DNA of 64,000 nucleotides from Kumtagia yinganensis (GCF_040081985.1 NZ_JBEBMH010000001.1:682001-746000); one strand, 5' to 3'. Shown: positions 52,321 through 61,978, numbered from the stretch's first letter. Notes: generated by a model not told the origin, from the letters alone. Made by a program: numbers and translations.

Positions 52321-53472
52321 ATGCTGACGAAAGTCACCGTCGAGGACGAAGGGCAGACAATCCGTCTGAACTGGACCGATGGTTCGGCGGCGCGGTTCCA
52401 TGCGGTGTGGCTGCGCGACAATGCGTTGGACGAGAAGACGAGAAGCCCAGGCAACAACCAGAGGCTGATTACCATCCTTGATGTTCCCGCCGATACGCGG
52501 ATCGGCGAAGCGGCGGTCGCGGGAGGCGATTTGTCGCTGCGTTTCCTGCCGGAGGACAAGACCGTGCGCTTTTCGGCGGCCTGGCTGGCAGCGCATGCCT
52601 ATGATCGCGATGTTTCGCGGCGGCCCGGTTGGACCGATGATGGCATCGAGCGGTGGACCCGCGACACGATGCAACATGCCTTGCCGCGTGCCGGTTTCGG
52701 GGCGGCCTCGGTGCGAGGCCTGGTGCTGCGCGATTGGCTGGCTGCGGTCCATAGGTCCGGTTTCGCGGTTATGGACGGGTTGCCGGCCGAATCCGGTGCG
52801 CTGCTGAAGGTCGTCGACATGTTCGGCTACGTCCGTGAGACGAATTACGGGCGCTGGTTCGAGGTGCGGGCAGAGGTCAATCCGAACAATCTCGCCTACA
52901 CCAATCTCGGCCTCCAAGCGCATACCGACAATCCCTACCGCGACCCGGTGCCGACGCTGCAAATTCTGGCCTGCGTCGAGAATACTGTGGAGGGCGGCGA
53001 ATCCAGCGTGGTCGACGGATTCTCGGTCGCGGCGGCGTTGCAGGACGAAGATCCGGAGGGCTTCCGGCTGCTTTCATCGCATGCCGCGCGGTTCGAATAT
53101 GTCGGCTCGGCGGGCGTGCGCCTGCGCTCGAAGCGGCCTATGATCGAACTCGGGCCGGACGGCGAACTCATCGCCATTCGCTTCAACAACCGCTCGCTTG
53201 CGCCCGTCGTCGACGTGCCGTTCGACGACATGGCCGCCTTCTACCGCGCCTATCGCCGCTTTGCCGAGCTGATCGAGGATCCGTCGTTCGAAGTGTCGTT
53301 CAAGCTCGAAGCCGGACAGGCCTTCATCGTCGACAACACGCGCGTGATGCACGCCCGCAGGGCATTTTCAGGGTCGGGCAAACGCTGGCTGCAGGGCTGT
53401 TACGCCGATAAGGACGGACTGCTGTCGACGCTTGCGGCGCTCCAGGAAAATCTCAAGGAAGCCGCCGAATGA
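52321..53472 (+). CDS. tmpA: TmpA-like Fe(II)/2-oxoglutarate dioxygenase (organophosphonate)
   Basis: This 383-residue protein belongs to the gamma-butyrobetaine hydroxylase/TauD fold. It has an N-terminal DUF971-like part (AVWLRDNALDEKTRSPGNNQ) without the zinc-binding cysteines of true GBBH. The iron triad is HTD (His 201, Asp 203) and His 344 in VDNTRVMHARRAF, with Arg 355 for 2-oxoglutarate. The next gene, overlapping by 4 bases, encodes an HD-type oxygenase of the PhnZ/TmpB kind; that pairing is characteristic of the TmpA/TmpB route, in which TmpA hydroxylates trimethylaminoethylphosphonate. The substrate is inferred from the pairing; a carnitine-type hydroxylase is the alternative. Confidence 0.75.
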   Translation: MLTKVTVEDEGQTIRLNWTDGSAARFHAVWLRDNALDEKTRSPGNNQRLITILDVPADTRIGEAAVAGGDLSLRFLPEDKTVRFSAAWLAAHAYDRDVSRRPGWTDDGIERWTRDTMQHALPRAGFGAASVRGLVLRDWLAAVHRSGFAVMDGLPAESGALLKVVDMFGYVRETNYGRWFEVRAEVNPNNLAYTNLGLQAHTDNPYRDPVPTLQILACVENTVEGGESSVVDGFSVAAALQDEDPEGFRLLSSHAARFEYVGSAGVRLRSKRPMIELGPDGELIAIRFNNRSLAPVVDVPFDDMAAFYRAYRRFAELIEDPSFEVSFKLEAGQAFIVDNTRVMHARRAFSGSGKRWLQGCYADKDGLLSTLAALQENLKEAAE

Positions 53473-54053
53473 GTCAGACCGCACCCACATCCGAAACCAT
53501 CGTCGAAGTCATCGCCGATATTTTCGAGCGGCGTGGAGCGGACGCCTATCTGGGCGAGCCGGTGACCGTTTCGGAGCATATGCTGCAAGGCGCCTGGCTG
53601 GCCGAACAGGAAGGCGCGCCGGAGGAATTGGTTGCGGCGGCGCTTCTCCACGACATCGGCCACTTCACCAGCGAGTTCGGCACCTATTCGCCGGACGATG
53701 TCGAGGACAAACATCACGACGAGGCAGGCGGGGCGCTGCTCGAGCCGTTCTTTCCGCCGCTGATCGTGGAATGCGTGCGGCTGCATGTGGCTGCCAAGCG
53801 CTATCTCTGCGCGACCGATCCGACTTATTTCGGAAAACTGTCGGAGGCGTCCGTTCATACGCTGTCGCTGCAGGGCGGGCCTATGAATCCTGAAGAAGTC
53901 GCCGAGTTCCGCAAAAACCCGTTCCACGACGAAGCGGTTCGCGTGCGCCTTTGGGACGAGGGGGGCAAGGTCGCCGGCATGAAGACCAAAAGTTTTCGCG
54001 ACTATGTGCCGCTGCTGGAGCGGGTGGTCAGGGCGCACAATTCAGCGGTGTAA
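53469..54053 (+). CDS. tmpB: TmpB/PhnZ-like HD-domain diiron oxygenase
   Basis: This 194-residue HD protein has ligands in the expected order: His 37 (SEHMLQGAWLA), His 61-Asp 62 (ALLHDIGHF), His 83 (DKHHDEAGG), His 106 (VRLHVAAKRYLCATDPTYFG) and Asp 163 (LWDEGGK). Tyr 27 and Glu 30 in DAYLGEPV match the gating residues of mixed-valent diiron oxygenases (PhnZ, TmpB). It would cleave the 1-hydroxy product of TmpA to release phosphate and an amino acid, glycine betaine in the known case. ASVHTLSLQGGPMNPEEVAEF is the strongest family-specific match. Translationally coupled to tmpA (ATGA). Confidence 0.88.
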   Translation: MSQTAPTSETIVEVIADIFERRGADAYLGEPVTVSEHMLQGAWLAEQEGAPEELVAAALLHDIGHFTSEFGTYSPDDVEDKHHDEAGGALLEPFFPPLIVECVRLHVAAKRYLCATDPTYFGKLSEASVHTLSLQGGPMNPEEVAEFRKNPFHDEAVRVRLWDEGGKVAGMKTKSFRDYVPLLERVVRAHNSAV

Positions 54054-54114
54054 GCTTTTGCTTACGGATATTGGGTCTTAGGCGGAGACGGCTGGGCCAA
54101 AACTGCGAACGATT

Positions 54115-56586
54115 TCACGCCACCACGAAATCGGCGCTGCTGAGGTTGAGCCCGGCTGTCAATGTCGCGAAGTGTATGCCGGTGATCGCACCCGTTCCGT
54201 CCGCGTCGTAGAACAGTTTTCCCGTGTCGGTCTCGTAGATGATGCGGTCGCTGGTGTCGCTTGCCGCGCCGGTGGTGTTGGCACGGAACGCGGAACTGGC
54301 GAGCACTCCAGTCGTGGTCAGGGCGGTGAATACGCCGCTCTCGAGTTCGATCCGGTCGTCAGCGGTGCTGAAGTCGCTGATCGTATCGATATTGCCGGCT
54401 CCGAGTGCTGACGAAAAGACAAACATGTCCTTACCGGCGAGACCGGACAGCGTGTCGTTTCCACCCTTGCCGTCGATCCGGTTGGCGCCGGCATTGCCGA
54501 CGAGTTGCTGGCCGATCTCGTTACCCGTGAGGTCGAAGCTCGATGTGCCGGCGCCGTTGGTCGTGGCCAGCCATTCGACATGGACGCCCGCGCCGAGTGT
54601 GTAGTCGGCATTGACCAGCGCCCGGTCCATCGCGCCTTGCGTCGAGGTTTCGAGGATGGTCGTGGCGGCGCTGTAGACGAGATAGGTGTCGTTGCCGCCG
54701 AGGCCGCGCAGCACGTCGCCCGCGCCGCCGCCATCCTTCAATGTGTTCGCCCCGGCATTGCCAAGGACCTCCTGAGCCAGCGCGTTGCCTGTCAGGTTGA
54801 TCGCGGAGGTTCCGCCGTTCGCGGTGGTGCGCAGCGTCTCGACCGCGGCACCGGCTGCGAGCGCGTAGCTGAGGCTTGCCGCGACGACGTCATTGCCGCC
54901 GCCAGCAGCCTCGACGATCTTGTCGCCGGCATTGTCGACGTAATAGGAATCGTTGCCGGCAAGGCCCTGCATAATGTCCGCGCCGCCCTTGCCATTGAGC
55001 ACGTTTGCGCCGGCGTTTCCTGTCAGCGTCTGGGCGAATCCGTTGCCGGTGAGGTCGATGGCGGCAAGGCCGTCGTTGGAGGTGGTGCGCAGGAACTCGA
55101 CGCGGGCGGCGGCGCCCAGCGTGTAGCTGACCGTGGTGGCGACGAGATCGGCGTTGCCGCCGCCGGCGATTTCCACCACCACGTCGCCCTGGCTGTCGAC
55201 GAAATAGGTGTCGTTGTCGGCGCCGCCGGTCATCATGTCGTCGCCGCCGCCGCCGATCAGCACGTCGTCGCGCATGCCGCCGAAAAGCGTGTCGTTACCG
55301 TCACCGCCGTCGAGCACATCCGAGCCGTCGCCGGCGGCGACGCCGGGATTGAGCCGGTAGATCTGGCCCGACAGGACGACGGCGTAGAGGTTGCCGGCAT
55401 TGTCGGTGCCGAAGGAAGAAATGTGGCCGAGCGTCGCGCCGGTCACATGATCGGTGTGGTCGATGAAACCCTGCGCCTCGCCGTCGACCACGCGCAAGGT
55501 CATCAGCCGGTTGGTGACGTAGTCGCCGAAGAAATAGGCCCCCTGCAGGCCGGCTCCCGGCCCATGGTAGACATAGCCGCCGGTGATCGCCTCGCCGAAC
55601 GGATGCTCATAGTCGAAGACGGGATCGGTGAGGTTCGGCGGGTTGGGTGGCGGGCTCGGCCCCTGGATCGAGCCCTCGCGAAAATCCCAGCCGTAGTTGA
55701 CGCCGCCCGGACCGCCGGCTGCCTCGAAATCCACTTCCTCCCGCGCCCCTTGGCCGACGTCACCGATATAGAGGTCGCCGGTGGCGGAATCGAAACTCAT
55801 GCGCCAAGGATTGCGCAGGCCGTAAGCCCAGATCTCGTCGGCGCCCGGGATAGCGCCGGCGAAGGGATTGTCGTCGGGGATGGCGTAGTTGCGGGTGGCA
55901 TCGGCGGCGAAATCATCGCCGTTCACGTCGACGCGCAAAATCTTGCCGAGCAGCGAGTCCAGATTCTGGGCGTTGCCGTCGGGGTCGTTGGAGCCGCCGC
56001 CGTCGCCAGTGGTGATATAGAGGTTGCCGTCCGGCCCGAAGCCGATGAAGCCGCCATTGTGGTTGCCGTGGCCGGGATGCGGGACGGTGATAATCCTCTG
56101 CACGATCGCATCGTCGGCGACGGTCGGATCGCTGTCGGAGCGGGCATATTCGCGGACTTCGAGATTGCCCGACGAATTGGTGATGAAGACGAAGAAGCGG
56201 CCGTTGGTCTCATAGTCGGGGTGGAAGGCAAGGCCGAGCAGGCCGCGTTCCGAACCGCTTGCCAGATGGCTGTCGGGAATGTCGAGGAACGAGGTTTGCG
56301 CGCCGGTTGTGGTATTGATGCGCAGGACTTCGCCCGTGTCCTTCTTCAGTGCGTAGACGAAACCATCGTCGCCGGGTGCGCCGGTGACGAAGGTGGCGCC
56401 GGCGCCGATATTGGCGAGAAGCGTGGCCTGGATATTGCCGGATGCCGGATCGAGATCGGCGACGCTGTGGCCGTAGAGCGTGTCGTCGCCGTCGCCGCCG
56501 GCGATCGAGTCATTCCCGTCATTGCCCGAGATCGTGTCGGCGCCTGTCGTGCCGTCGAGGTCGTCGTCGTAGACGGTTCCATCCAT
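54115..56586 (-). CDS. RTX protein with sugar/sorbosone dehydrogenase head
   Basis: This 823-residue protein has a short RTX start (NDGNDSIAGGDGDDTLYG), then a six-blade-type PQQ sugar-dehydrogenase domain (GLLGLAFHPDYETNGRFFVF, HPGHGNHNGGFIGFGPDGNL, ADEIWAYGLRNPWRMSFDSA, YFFGDYVTNRLMTL), and about 380 residues of degenerate RTX modules (GDGNDTLFGGMRDDVLIGGG, NGKGGADIMQGLAGNDSYYV, GKGGNDTLSGLAGKDMFVFS). It ends ...SSADFVVA, a type I secretion signal. There is no N-terminal signal peptide. It should be exported by a type I system and fold with calcium. The PQQ head would oxidise sugars outside the cell. Confidence 0.85.
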   Translation of the reverse strand: MDGTVYDDDLDGTTGADTISGNDGNDSIAGGDGDDTLYGHSVADLDPASGNIQATLLANIGAGATFVTGAPGDDGFVYALKKDTGEVLRINTTTGAQTSFLDIPDSHLASGSERGLLGLAFHPDYETNGRFFVFITNSSGNLEVREYARSDSDPTVADDAIVQRIITVPHPGHGNHNGGFIGFGPDGNLYITTGDGGGSNDPDGNAQNLDSLLGKILRVDVNGDDFAADATRNYAIPDDNPFAGAIPGADEIWAYGLRNPWRMSFDSATGDLYIGDVGQGAREEVDFEAAGGPGGVNYGWDFREGSIQGPSPPPNPPNLTDPVFDYEHPFGEAITGGYVYHGPGAGLQGAYFFGDYVTNRLMTLRVVDGEAQGFIDHTDHVTGATLGHISSFGTDNAGNLYAVVLSGQIYRLNPGVAAGDGSDVLDGGDGNDTLFGGMRDDVLIGGGGDDMMTGGADNDTYFVDSQGDVVVEIAGGGNADLVATTVSYTLGAAARVEFLRTTSNDGLAAIDLTGNGFAQTLTGNAGANVLNGKGGADIMQGLAGNDSYYVDNAGDKIVEAAGGGNDVVAASLSYALAAGAAVETLRTTANGGTSAINLTGNALAQEVLGNAGANTLKDGGGAGDVLRGLGGNDTYLVYSAATTILETSTQGAMDRALVNADYTLGAGVHVEWLATTNGAGTSSFDLTGNEIGQQLVGNAGANRIDGKGGNDTLSGLAGKDMFVFSSALGAGNIDTISDFSTADDRIELESGVFTALTTTGVLASSAFRANTTGAASDTSDRIIYETDTGKLFYDADGTGAITGIHFATLTAGLNLSSADFVVA

Positions 56587-56930
56587 GGGATCGCTCTCGT
56601 TAGCCCTCTATGCGCAACCGACGCTGCGGATCAGCGGATTTTCAACCGAACCCTCGGCACACCAGTTATAGTCGACTTTGACGCCAGCCGGAAAGCAATA
56701 CGAAGAAACGGCTGCATGAGATCATTGAGATCTGTGTGTTCCCACAAATCCATTTCCGCCAATCGCGGCGGGGTCAGGTTGTTGCGCCTGGCAGACGAGC
56801 GGGGGAGTGTCATGACCGATCCGCCGCCCGGCACTTCGCTCCTCCGATCCCGCCTCATCATCAACGTGGAAGCAGGCGAAAATCTTCCGACACTTCCGGG
56901 AAAAGGCCGGCGTTGCCGCCGGCCCCTGGA
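56587..56930. other. gap between the first two RTX genes
   Basis: No gene is seen in these 344 bases. The part next to 56586 must hold the promoter of the first RTX gene (minus strand); the part next to 56931 holds the terminator of the second. Confidence 0.5.
56901..56924 (-). terminator. rho-independent terminator of the 940-codon RTX gene
   Basis: On the minus strand GGCCGGC (56924-56918) pairs with GCCGGCC (56911-56905) across a 6-base loop, followed by TTTT (56904-56901). It lies 7 bases after the stop at 56931. Confidence 0.78.
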
Positions 56931-59696
56931 TCAGGCCACCACGAAATCGGCCGCGGTGAGCGCCGGATTGCCACTGAGCACGGCGAACTGGATGGCAGCA
57001 CCCGCGCCGTTGCCGTCGGCATCGTAGAACAGCTTGCCGGTGTCGGTCTCGTAGACGATGTGGTCGTTGGCATCGAGCGCCGTGCCGGCGGCGTTTGCCC
57101 GGAAATTGCCGTTCGCCAGCGCGCCGGTCGCGGTCAGCTTTGTGAAGATCGCGTTCTCCAGTTCGATCGTGTCGGCCGCCGCGCTGAAATCGGCGATTGT
57201 GTCGATGTTGGCGGCGCCGATGGTGGCGGAGAAGACGAAGGTGTCCTTGCCGCCCAGCCCGTAGAGCGTGTCGTGGCCGCCCTTGCCGTCGATGCGGTTG
57301 GAGGTCGCGTTGCCGGTTATGTCCTGGGCGTAGCTGTTGCCGGTGAGATCGATGATGGCCTTGCCGGCGCCGCTGGTGGTGGCCAGATGCTCGACCTGCG
57401 AGGTGTTCCCAAGCACGAAGTCAACATTGACCAGCACTTTGTCGTCCGTGCCTTGCCCGGCACCCTCGACGATTTCGGTTCCGGAAGCGTAGACGATGTA
57501 GGTGTCGTCGCCGCCGAGGCCCTTCATCACGTCGGCCGCCCCGCCACCATCCTTCAGGATGTTTTCGCCGGCATTGCCGGTTATCTCTTGGGCGAGGTCG
57601 TTGCCGGTCAGGTCGATCGAAGCGTTTCCGTTGCTGTTGGTGGTGGAGAGCTGTTCGACATAGACACCCGCGTCCAATGTGAAATCGACGTTGGACATGA
57701 CCTTGTCGGCCGCTCCTTGGGTCAAGCCTTCGACGACCACGGTATCGGCGCTGTAGATGAGATAGACGTCGTCGCCGGCCATGCCGCGCAGCGTGTCGCC
57801 GGCGCCGCCGCCGTCTTTCAGGGTGTTGATGCCCGCATTGCCGATGATCTCCTGGGCCAGCGCGTTGCCGGTGAGGTCGATCGCCGCATTGCCGGAGGCG
57901 TTGGTGGTGGTGAACAGCTCGATGTCGATACCCTTGGCGAGTGTGTAGTCGACGCGGGCCATGACGCGGTCGGCCATGCCGTCGCCGGCAAGTTCGATGA
58001 CTGCATCGGCGGCATTGTCGACGATGTAGATGTCGTCGCCCTTGAGGCCTTCGAGTGTGTCGACGCCGCCCTTGCCCTCGATGGTATTGTCCCCATAGTT
58101 GCCGACGATGTGGTTGGCGTCGCTGTTGCCGACAAGCTTCAGATCGAGAACGTCGGTCGGCAGGTTGGTGGCGAGGATCTCGATGTTGGCGCCTTCGGCG
58201 AGCGTGTAGTCGACCAGCGTCTCGACCCGGTCGGCATCGCCCTCGCTGGCTATCTCGACAATCACGTCGGCTGCGTTCTGCACGACATAGGTGTCGTCGC
58301 CCGCGCCGCCGTGGAGCGAGTTCTTGCCATCGGCGCCGAACAGGCGGTCGTTGCCCTCTCCGCCATAAAGGGTGTCGTCCTCGCCGCCGCCCAGCAGATA
58401 GTCCTTGCCGGCCCCGCCGTATAGCGTGTCGTTGCCGTCGCCGCCGGTGATGAGGTCGTCGCCGCCTAAACCGCTCAAAATATCCTTGCCGCCAAGCCCC
58501 GCTATGTCGTCGCGCAGGACATCGCCGACAAAGGCATTATCGAGGTCGTCGCCGGTGGTGGTGCGGGAGATCTCGTTGATCTCGGCAGTGATCTGGCCGC
58601 CGTCGCCGTCGCTGGCATTGTCCTGCCAGGCGGTGACGAATTTGCCGGACAACAGGCCGGAGACAGCCGATTTCACGTCAAGATTCCCCGAGGCGGTGAT
58701 GGTGAATTCATCCGTCAGGGCGAAGCCGGTTGGCGTGTAGACGCGAGCCAGAATGTCGTGATCGCTGGGGCTCAGTTCCCTGGTCCAGGTGACGACGATC
58801 AAGCCGTTCTCGAGCAGCGTGATATCCGGATCGCTTTCCACATAAGCGGACGGCGTATTGACGTGCTGATAGAGATCGGGCGTGACGTTCAGACCATTGT
58901 TGTCGAATATCTGCAGAGTGATGCCGGAATTGCCGGCGTCGTTGCCCTGCCAGCCTGTGTCCTTGTAGACGACGGCCCAGCGGTTGTCGCCAAGACCGAC
59001 CGCCTGCGCTTCGGTGTTGTCGCCCGTGGTGGCGACGACGAAGTCGTTCACCAGGGTTGAGCCGTCGGCATTGTAGATGCGGGCACGGATCGTCTGGTCG
59101 GCGGGATTGGTGTCGGTATAGGTGACGACGTAGCCGCCGCCGCTCAGCGCGGTGACGGTGCTGTCATGCGCGCTGGCCATGCTCGTGTCGACCTGGAAGT
59201 AGCCGCCGCCGAGTAGGCCGCCATTTTCGCTGAAACGGCCCTGGTAGGTATGACCGCCAATATCGTAGCTGGCGACGAACCCACCGCCGCTAAGTGCCGA
59301 AAGCTGAAGGTTTTCGGCAGTCCCGTCGAACGAAAAAGCGAGTTCCAGACTGACCTCCGTGCCGGTCTCCGTGTAAATGCGCGCCCTGAAACCTTCAGCC
59401 GAGTCATGCCAGCCAACCACCACATTGCCGTTTTCCAACTGAATGACCTGCGGCTGTCCAACCACGGTGGTGGGGCCGACCGAAGGCGTGCGGAACGTTC
59501 CGACGATTTCGTGCGCGGCGTTGTAGAAATCGACCTCGATCGAGCCGGTGTCGGCGGTGCCGCTGTGGTAGGCGACGACGAAGCCGCCATTGGCGAGGCC
59601 CGTGACATCCGGGAGGAGCTGGTCGCCCCCTTCAAAGCTATTGGCCTGGAATTCGGCCTTGGTGACGGTGTTGGTGTAGATGCTGGTGATGGCCAT
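56931..59696 (-). CDS. RTX protein with beta-repeat head
   Basis: This protein has about 921 residues from the ATG at 59696 (MAITSIYTNTVTKAEFQANS; AGGA upstream). The N-terminal 370 residues are six to seven similar strands (GGFVVAYHSGTAD, GNVVVGWHDSAEG, GGGFVASYDIGG, GGGYVVTYTDTNP, NGLIVVTWTREL, SGKFVTAWQDNA), a likely beta-propeller or FG-GAP-like domain. Then come RTX nonapeptides (GGDGNDTLYGGAGKDYLLGG; GGGEDDTLYGGEGNDRLFGA) and about five modules of 'IDLTGN...A(Q)...GNAG...' ending GGHDTLYGLGGKDTFVFSAT and ...TAADFVVA. It has no catalytic motif, so adhesin or surface layer roles are possible. Likely type I secreted. Confidence 0.85.
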   Translation of the reverse strand: MAITSIYTNTVTKAEFQANSFEGGDQLLPDVTGLANGGFVVAYHSGTADTGSIEVDFYNAAHEIVGTFRTPSVGPTTVVGQPQVIQLENGNVVVGWHDSAEGFRARIYTETGTEVSLELAFSFDGTAENLQLSALSGGGFVASYDIGGHTYQGRFSENGGLLGGGYFQVDTSMASAHDSTVTALSGGGYVVTYTDTNPADQTIRARIYNADGSTLVNDFVVATTGDNTEAQAVGLGDNRWAVVYKDTGWQGNDAGNSGITLQIFDNNGLNVTPDLYQHVNTPSAYVESDPDITLLENGLIVVTWTRELSPSDHDILARVYTPTGFALTDEFTITASGNLDVKSAVSGLLSGKFVTAWQDNASDGDGGQITAEINEISRTTTGDDLDNAFVGDVLRDDIAGLGGKDILSGLGGDDLITGGDGNDTLYGGAGKDYLLGGGEDDTLYGGEGNDRLFGADGKNSLHGGAGDDTYVVQNAADVIVEIASEGDADRVETLVDYTLAEGANIEILATNLPTDVLDLKLVGNSDANHIVGNYGDNTIEGKGGVDTLEGLKGDDIYIVDNAADAVIELAGDGMADRVMARVDYTLAKGIDIELFTTTNASGNAAIDLTGNALAQEIIGNAGINTLKDGGGAGDTLRGMAGDDVYLIYSADTVVVEGLTQGAADKVMSNVDFTLDAGVYVEQLSTTNSNGNASIDLTGNDLAQEITGNAGENILKDGGGAADVMKGLGGDDTYIVYASGTEIVEGAGQGTDDKVLVNVDFVLGNTSQVEHLATTSGAGKAIIDLTGNSYAQDITGNATSNRIDGKGGHDTLYGLGGKDTFVFSATIGAANIDTIADFSAAADTIELENAIFTKLTATGALANGNFRANAAGTALDANDHIVYETDTGKLFYDADGNGAGAAIQFAVLSGNPALTAADFVVA

Positions 59697-60175
59697 GGTC
59701 AGTCCTGTTGCGAAAATGGCGGAAAGCGCCGGCGCCGTTTGGCGCCACGTCATTCCAGGGTGTCTATGGACGAGCGATCTTCACGGGCGGGCTTTGATCC
59801 CGACCGGACAGCGTTCTCGATTGCTATGTTGATAAGCGCCTATGCGTGTTTGTCTTTTTCCTTAAGAAACGGCTCAATTGCCGTGCGTCCCGTCATTCAG
59901 GCTGACGCGACGCTTTCCCCCTTGTGCTCCCCCGAGCGGTTGTGACGAACCCAGAAGCCGTTATCCGCCTCAGCTCTGAAAAAAACGGCTGGGTCGTCTT
60001 GGCAGCTCTGCGTGCCGGTGCGTTTGATAGTGCCCCTTTAGTTTCGCTCTGTTTCGAATTGAGTTCGGCGAAACCGTTTTCCGTTTCGAACGCTGTTTCA
60101 CGGCGAACGGGATTACTCATCCAGGCCGGCGGATTGGATGAAACGCCATCACTGCCTGACGCGGACGGGAGCGTG
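59697..60175. other. gap between the second RTX gene and the monooxygenase
   Basis: No gene is supported in these 479 bases although several frames are open. It should hold the promoter of the RTX gene (minus strand, near 59696-59800) and the 3' end region of the monooxygenase, whose stop is at 60176. No strong palindrome or T-run was found. Confidence 0.4.
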
Positions 60176-61978
60176 CTATCCCTTGTGATGGACTTCCTGC
60201 AGTCCGTAGACGGGTGTCGGCAAGCCTTCCATCCGTGCCTTCAATTGCAGCGACAGGAACTGCGAATAGTGGCGCGACTGGTGCAGATTGCCGCCATGGA
60301 ACCACAGCGCTTCCTGCTGGGTCGGCTTCCACATGTTGCGCTGCTCGCCTTCCCACGGGCCGGGGTCCTTGGTGGTGTTGGAGCCAAGGCCCCAGCATTT
60401 GCCGACCTTGTCGGCGACCTCCCGCGAGATGAGATCGGCCGCCCAGCCGTTCATCGAGCCGTAGCCGGTGGCGTAAACGATCAGGTCGGCGGGCAATTCA
60501 GTGCCATCGCTGAGCAGCACCGAACGCTCCCTGATCTCCTTCACGTCGACACCGCTCTTCAACTTGATCTCGCCGTCGATGATGAGCTGCGAGGCGCCGA
60601 TGTCGATGTAATAGCCCGATCCGCGGCGCAGATATTTCATGAACAGGCCGGATTCGTCGTCGCCCCAGTCGAGCATGAAACCGGCCTTCTCCAACCCGTC
60701 GTAGAAGGTTGCGTCGCGCTTCTTCATCTCGGCATAGAGCGGGATCTGGAACTGGTGCAGGATCTTGTAGGGCAGGGAGGCGAAGATCAGATCGGCCTTG
60801 GCCGTGGTGATGCCGGACCGCACCGCCTTCTCCGAATAGAGGGCGCTCAGGCCGACATCCATCAGCGTGTCGGAGCGCACGATGTGGGTCGACGAGCGTT
60901 GCACCATGGTGACGTCGATGCCGGCCTCCCAGAGCGCCGCGCAGATGTCGTGGGCGGAGTTGTTGGAGCCGATGACGACGGCCTTCTTGCCGACATAGGC
61001 ATCGGGGCCGGGATGTTTCGAGGAATGGTGCTGGTCGCCCTTAAAATTCTCCATGCCCTTGATCTTCGGCATGTTGGGTTTTGCCGACATGCCGGTGGCG
61101 AGGATCAACTGCTTGGGCTTCAGCACGATGTCCTTGCCGTCGCGCCTCACGGTGACGGTCCATTCTTTCTTCTTCTCGTCGTAGGAGGCGCTTTTGGCCT
61201 CTGTCGAACCCCAATAGTTCAGCTCCATGACCTTGGTGTACATTTCCAGCCAGTCGCCGATCTTGTCCTTGGGCGAGAAGATCGGCCAGTTCTTGGGGAA
61301 ATCGATATAGGGCAGGTGATCGTACCAGACCGGGTCGTGCAGGCAGAGCGACTTGTAGCGCTTGCGCCAGCTATCGCCGGGGCGCTCGTTCTTCTCGACG
61401 ATGAGGGTGGGAACGCCGAGCTGGCGCAGCCGCGCGCCGAGCGCGATGCCGCCCTGGCCGCCGCCTATGATCAGGCAATAGGGCTGCTTGCTGAAGCCGA
61501 GCTCGGCCTGTTCCTTCTCGCGCTCCTCCTTCCAGGTCGGGCGGTTTCTTCCCGCGCCGTGCTTGGCGCCGAGCGGCCGGTCGAAGCCGGCGGGCTCCTC
61601 GAAACCCTTGAGTTCGACCATGGTGGTCAGCAAGGTCCAGATTTTCCCGTCGCGGACCCTGATCTGGCCGAAGCCGCGCGCGCCCTCGGTCTCGAAGCTG
61701 ATCCAGCCTTCCAGCAGCCCCTCGTTCTCTGTCGCGTCCTCGCCCTCCGCGATCGACCAGTTCGAAGGTTTCGTCAGCGAAAGCTGGCTTTTCAGCATGT
61801 CGCGGACCTGGTCGCGGCCCTCCATGGTCTTGATATTCCAGGTGAAGGTCACGAGGTCGCGCCAGTAGCAATCCTCCTGGAAGCAGTCGACGGCGGCGTC
61901 GATGTCGCCGGCGGCAAGCGCGCCGCCGAATTTGTCGAGCAGGTCCGACAGTTTTTTGTTGGGCGCCTTGTCGAGCAT
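60176..61978 (-). CDS. flavin-containing monooxygenase with N-terminal SnoaL-like domain
   Basis: This 600-residue protein starts MLDKAPNKKLSDLLDKFGGA with GGAGG 9 bases upstream. The first about 125 residues are NTF2/SnoaL-like (AAGDIDAAVDCFQEDCYWRD); then follows the FAD fold YCLIIGGGQGGIALGARLRQ, FPKNWPIFSPKDKIGDWLEMY, and the NADPH loop VVIGSNNSAHDICAALWEAG with ATGMSA and YATGYGSM. This fits class B monooxygenases (FMO/BVMO); the family oxidises amines, sulfides or ketones. The substrate is unknown. It separates the second and third RTX genes, on the same strand. Confidence 0.9.
   Translation of the reverse strand: MLDKAPNKKLSDLLDKFGGALAAGDIDAAVDCFQEDCYWRDLVTFTWNIKTMEGRDQVRDMLKSQLSLTKPSNWSIAEGEDATENEGLLEGWISFETEGARGFGQIRVRDGKIWTLLTTMVELKGFEEPAGFDRPLGAKHGAGRNRPTWKEEREKEQAELGFSKQPYCLIIGGGQGGIALGARLRQLGVPTLIVEKNERPGDSWRKRYKSLCLHDPVWYDHLPYIDFPKNWPIFSPKDKIGDWLEMYTKVMELNYWGSTEAKSASYDEKKKEWTVTVRRDGKDIVLKPKQLILATGMSAKPNMPKIKGMENFKGDQHHSSKHPGPDAYVGKKAVVIGSNNSAHDICAALWEAGIDVTMVQRSSTHIVRSDTLMDVGLSALYSEKAVRSGITTAKADLIFASLPYKILHQFQIPLYAEMKKRDATFYDGLEKAGFMLDWGDDESGLFMKYLRRGSGYYIDIGASQLIIDGEIKLKSGVDVKEIRERSVLLSDGTELPADLIVYATGYGSMNGWAADLISREVADKVGKCWGLGSNTTKDPGPWEGEQRNMWKPTQQEALWFHGGNLHQSRHYSQFLSLQLKARMEGLPTPVYGLQEVHHKG

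Noticed and set aside
54040..54075. Hairpin GTAAGC-TTTT-GCTTAC at the end of tmpB as terminator
   Set aside because: The stem is only 6 bp and no T-run follows; it may be chance.
54505..58424. Long plus-strand frames of 840 and 562 codons opposite the RTX genes
   Set aside because: They are complements of RTX repeats; the repeated GxV-like runs reflect the antisense of nonapeptides, and no ribosome site or family is seen.
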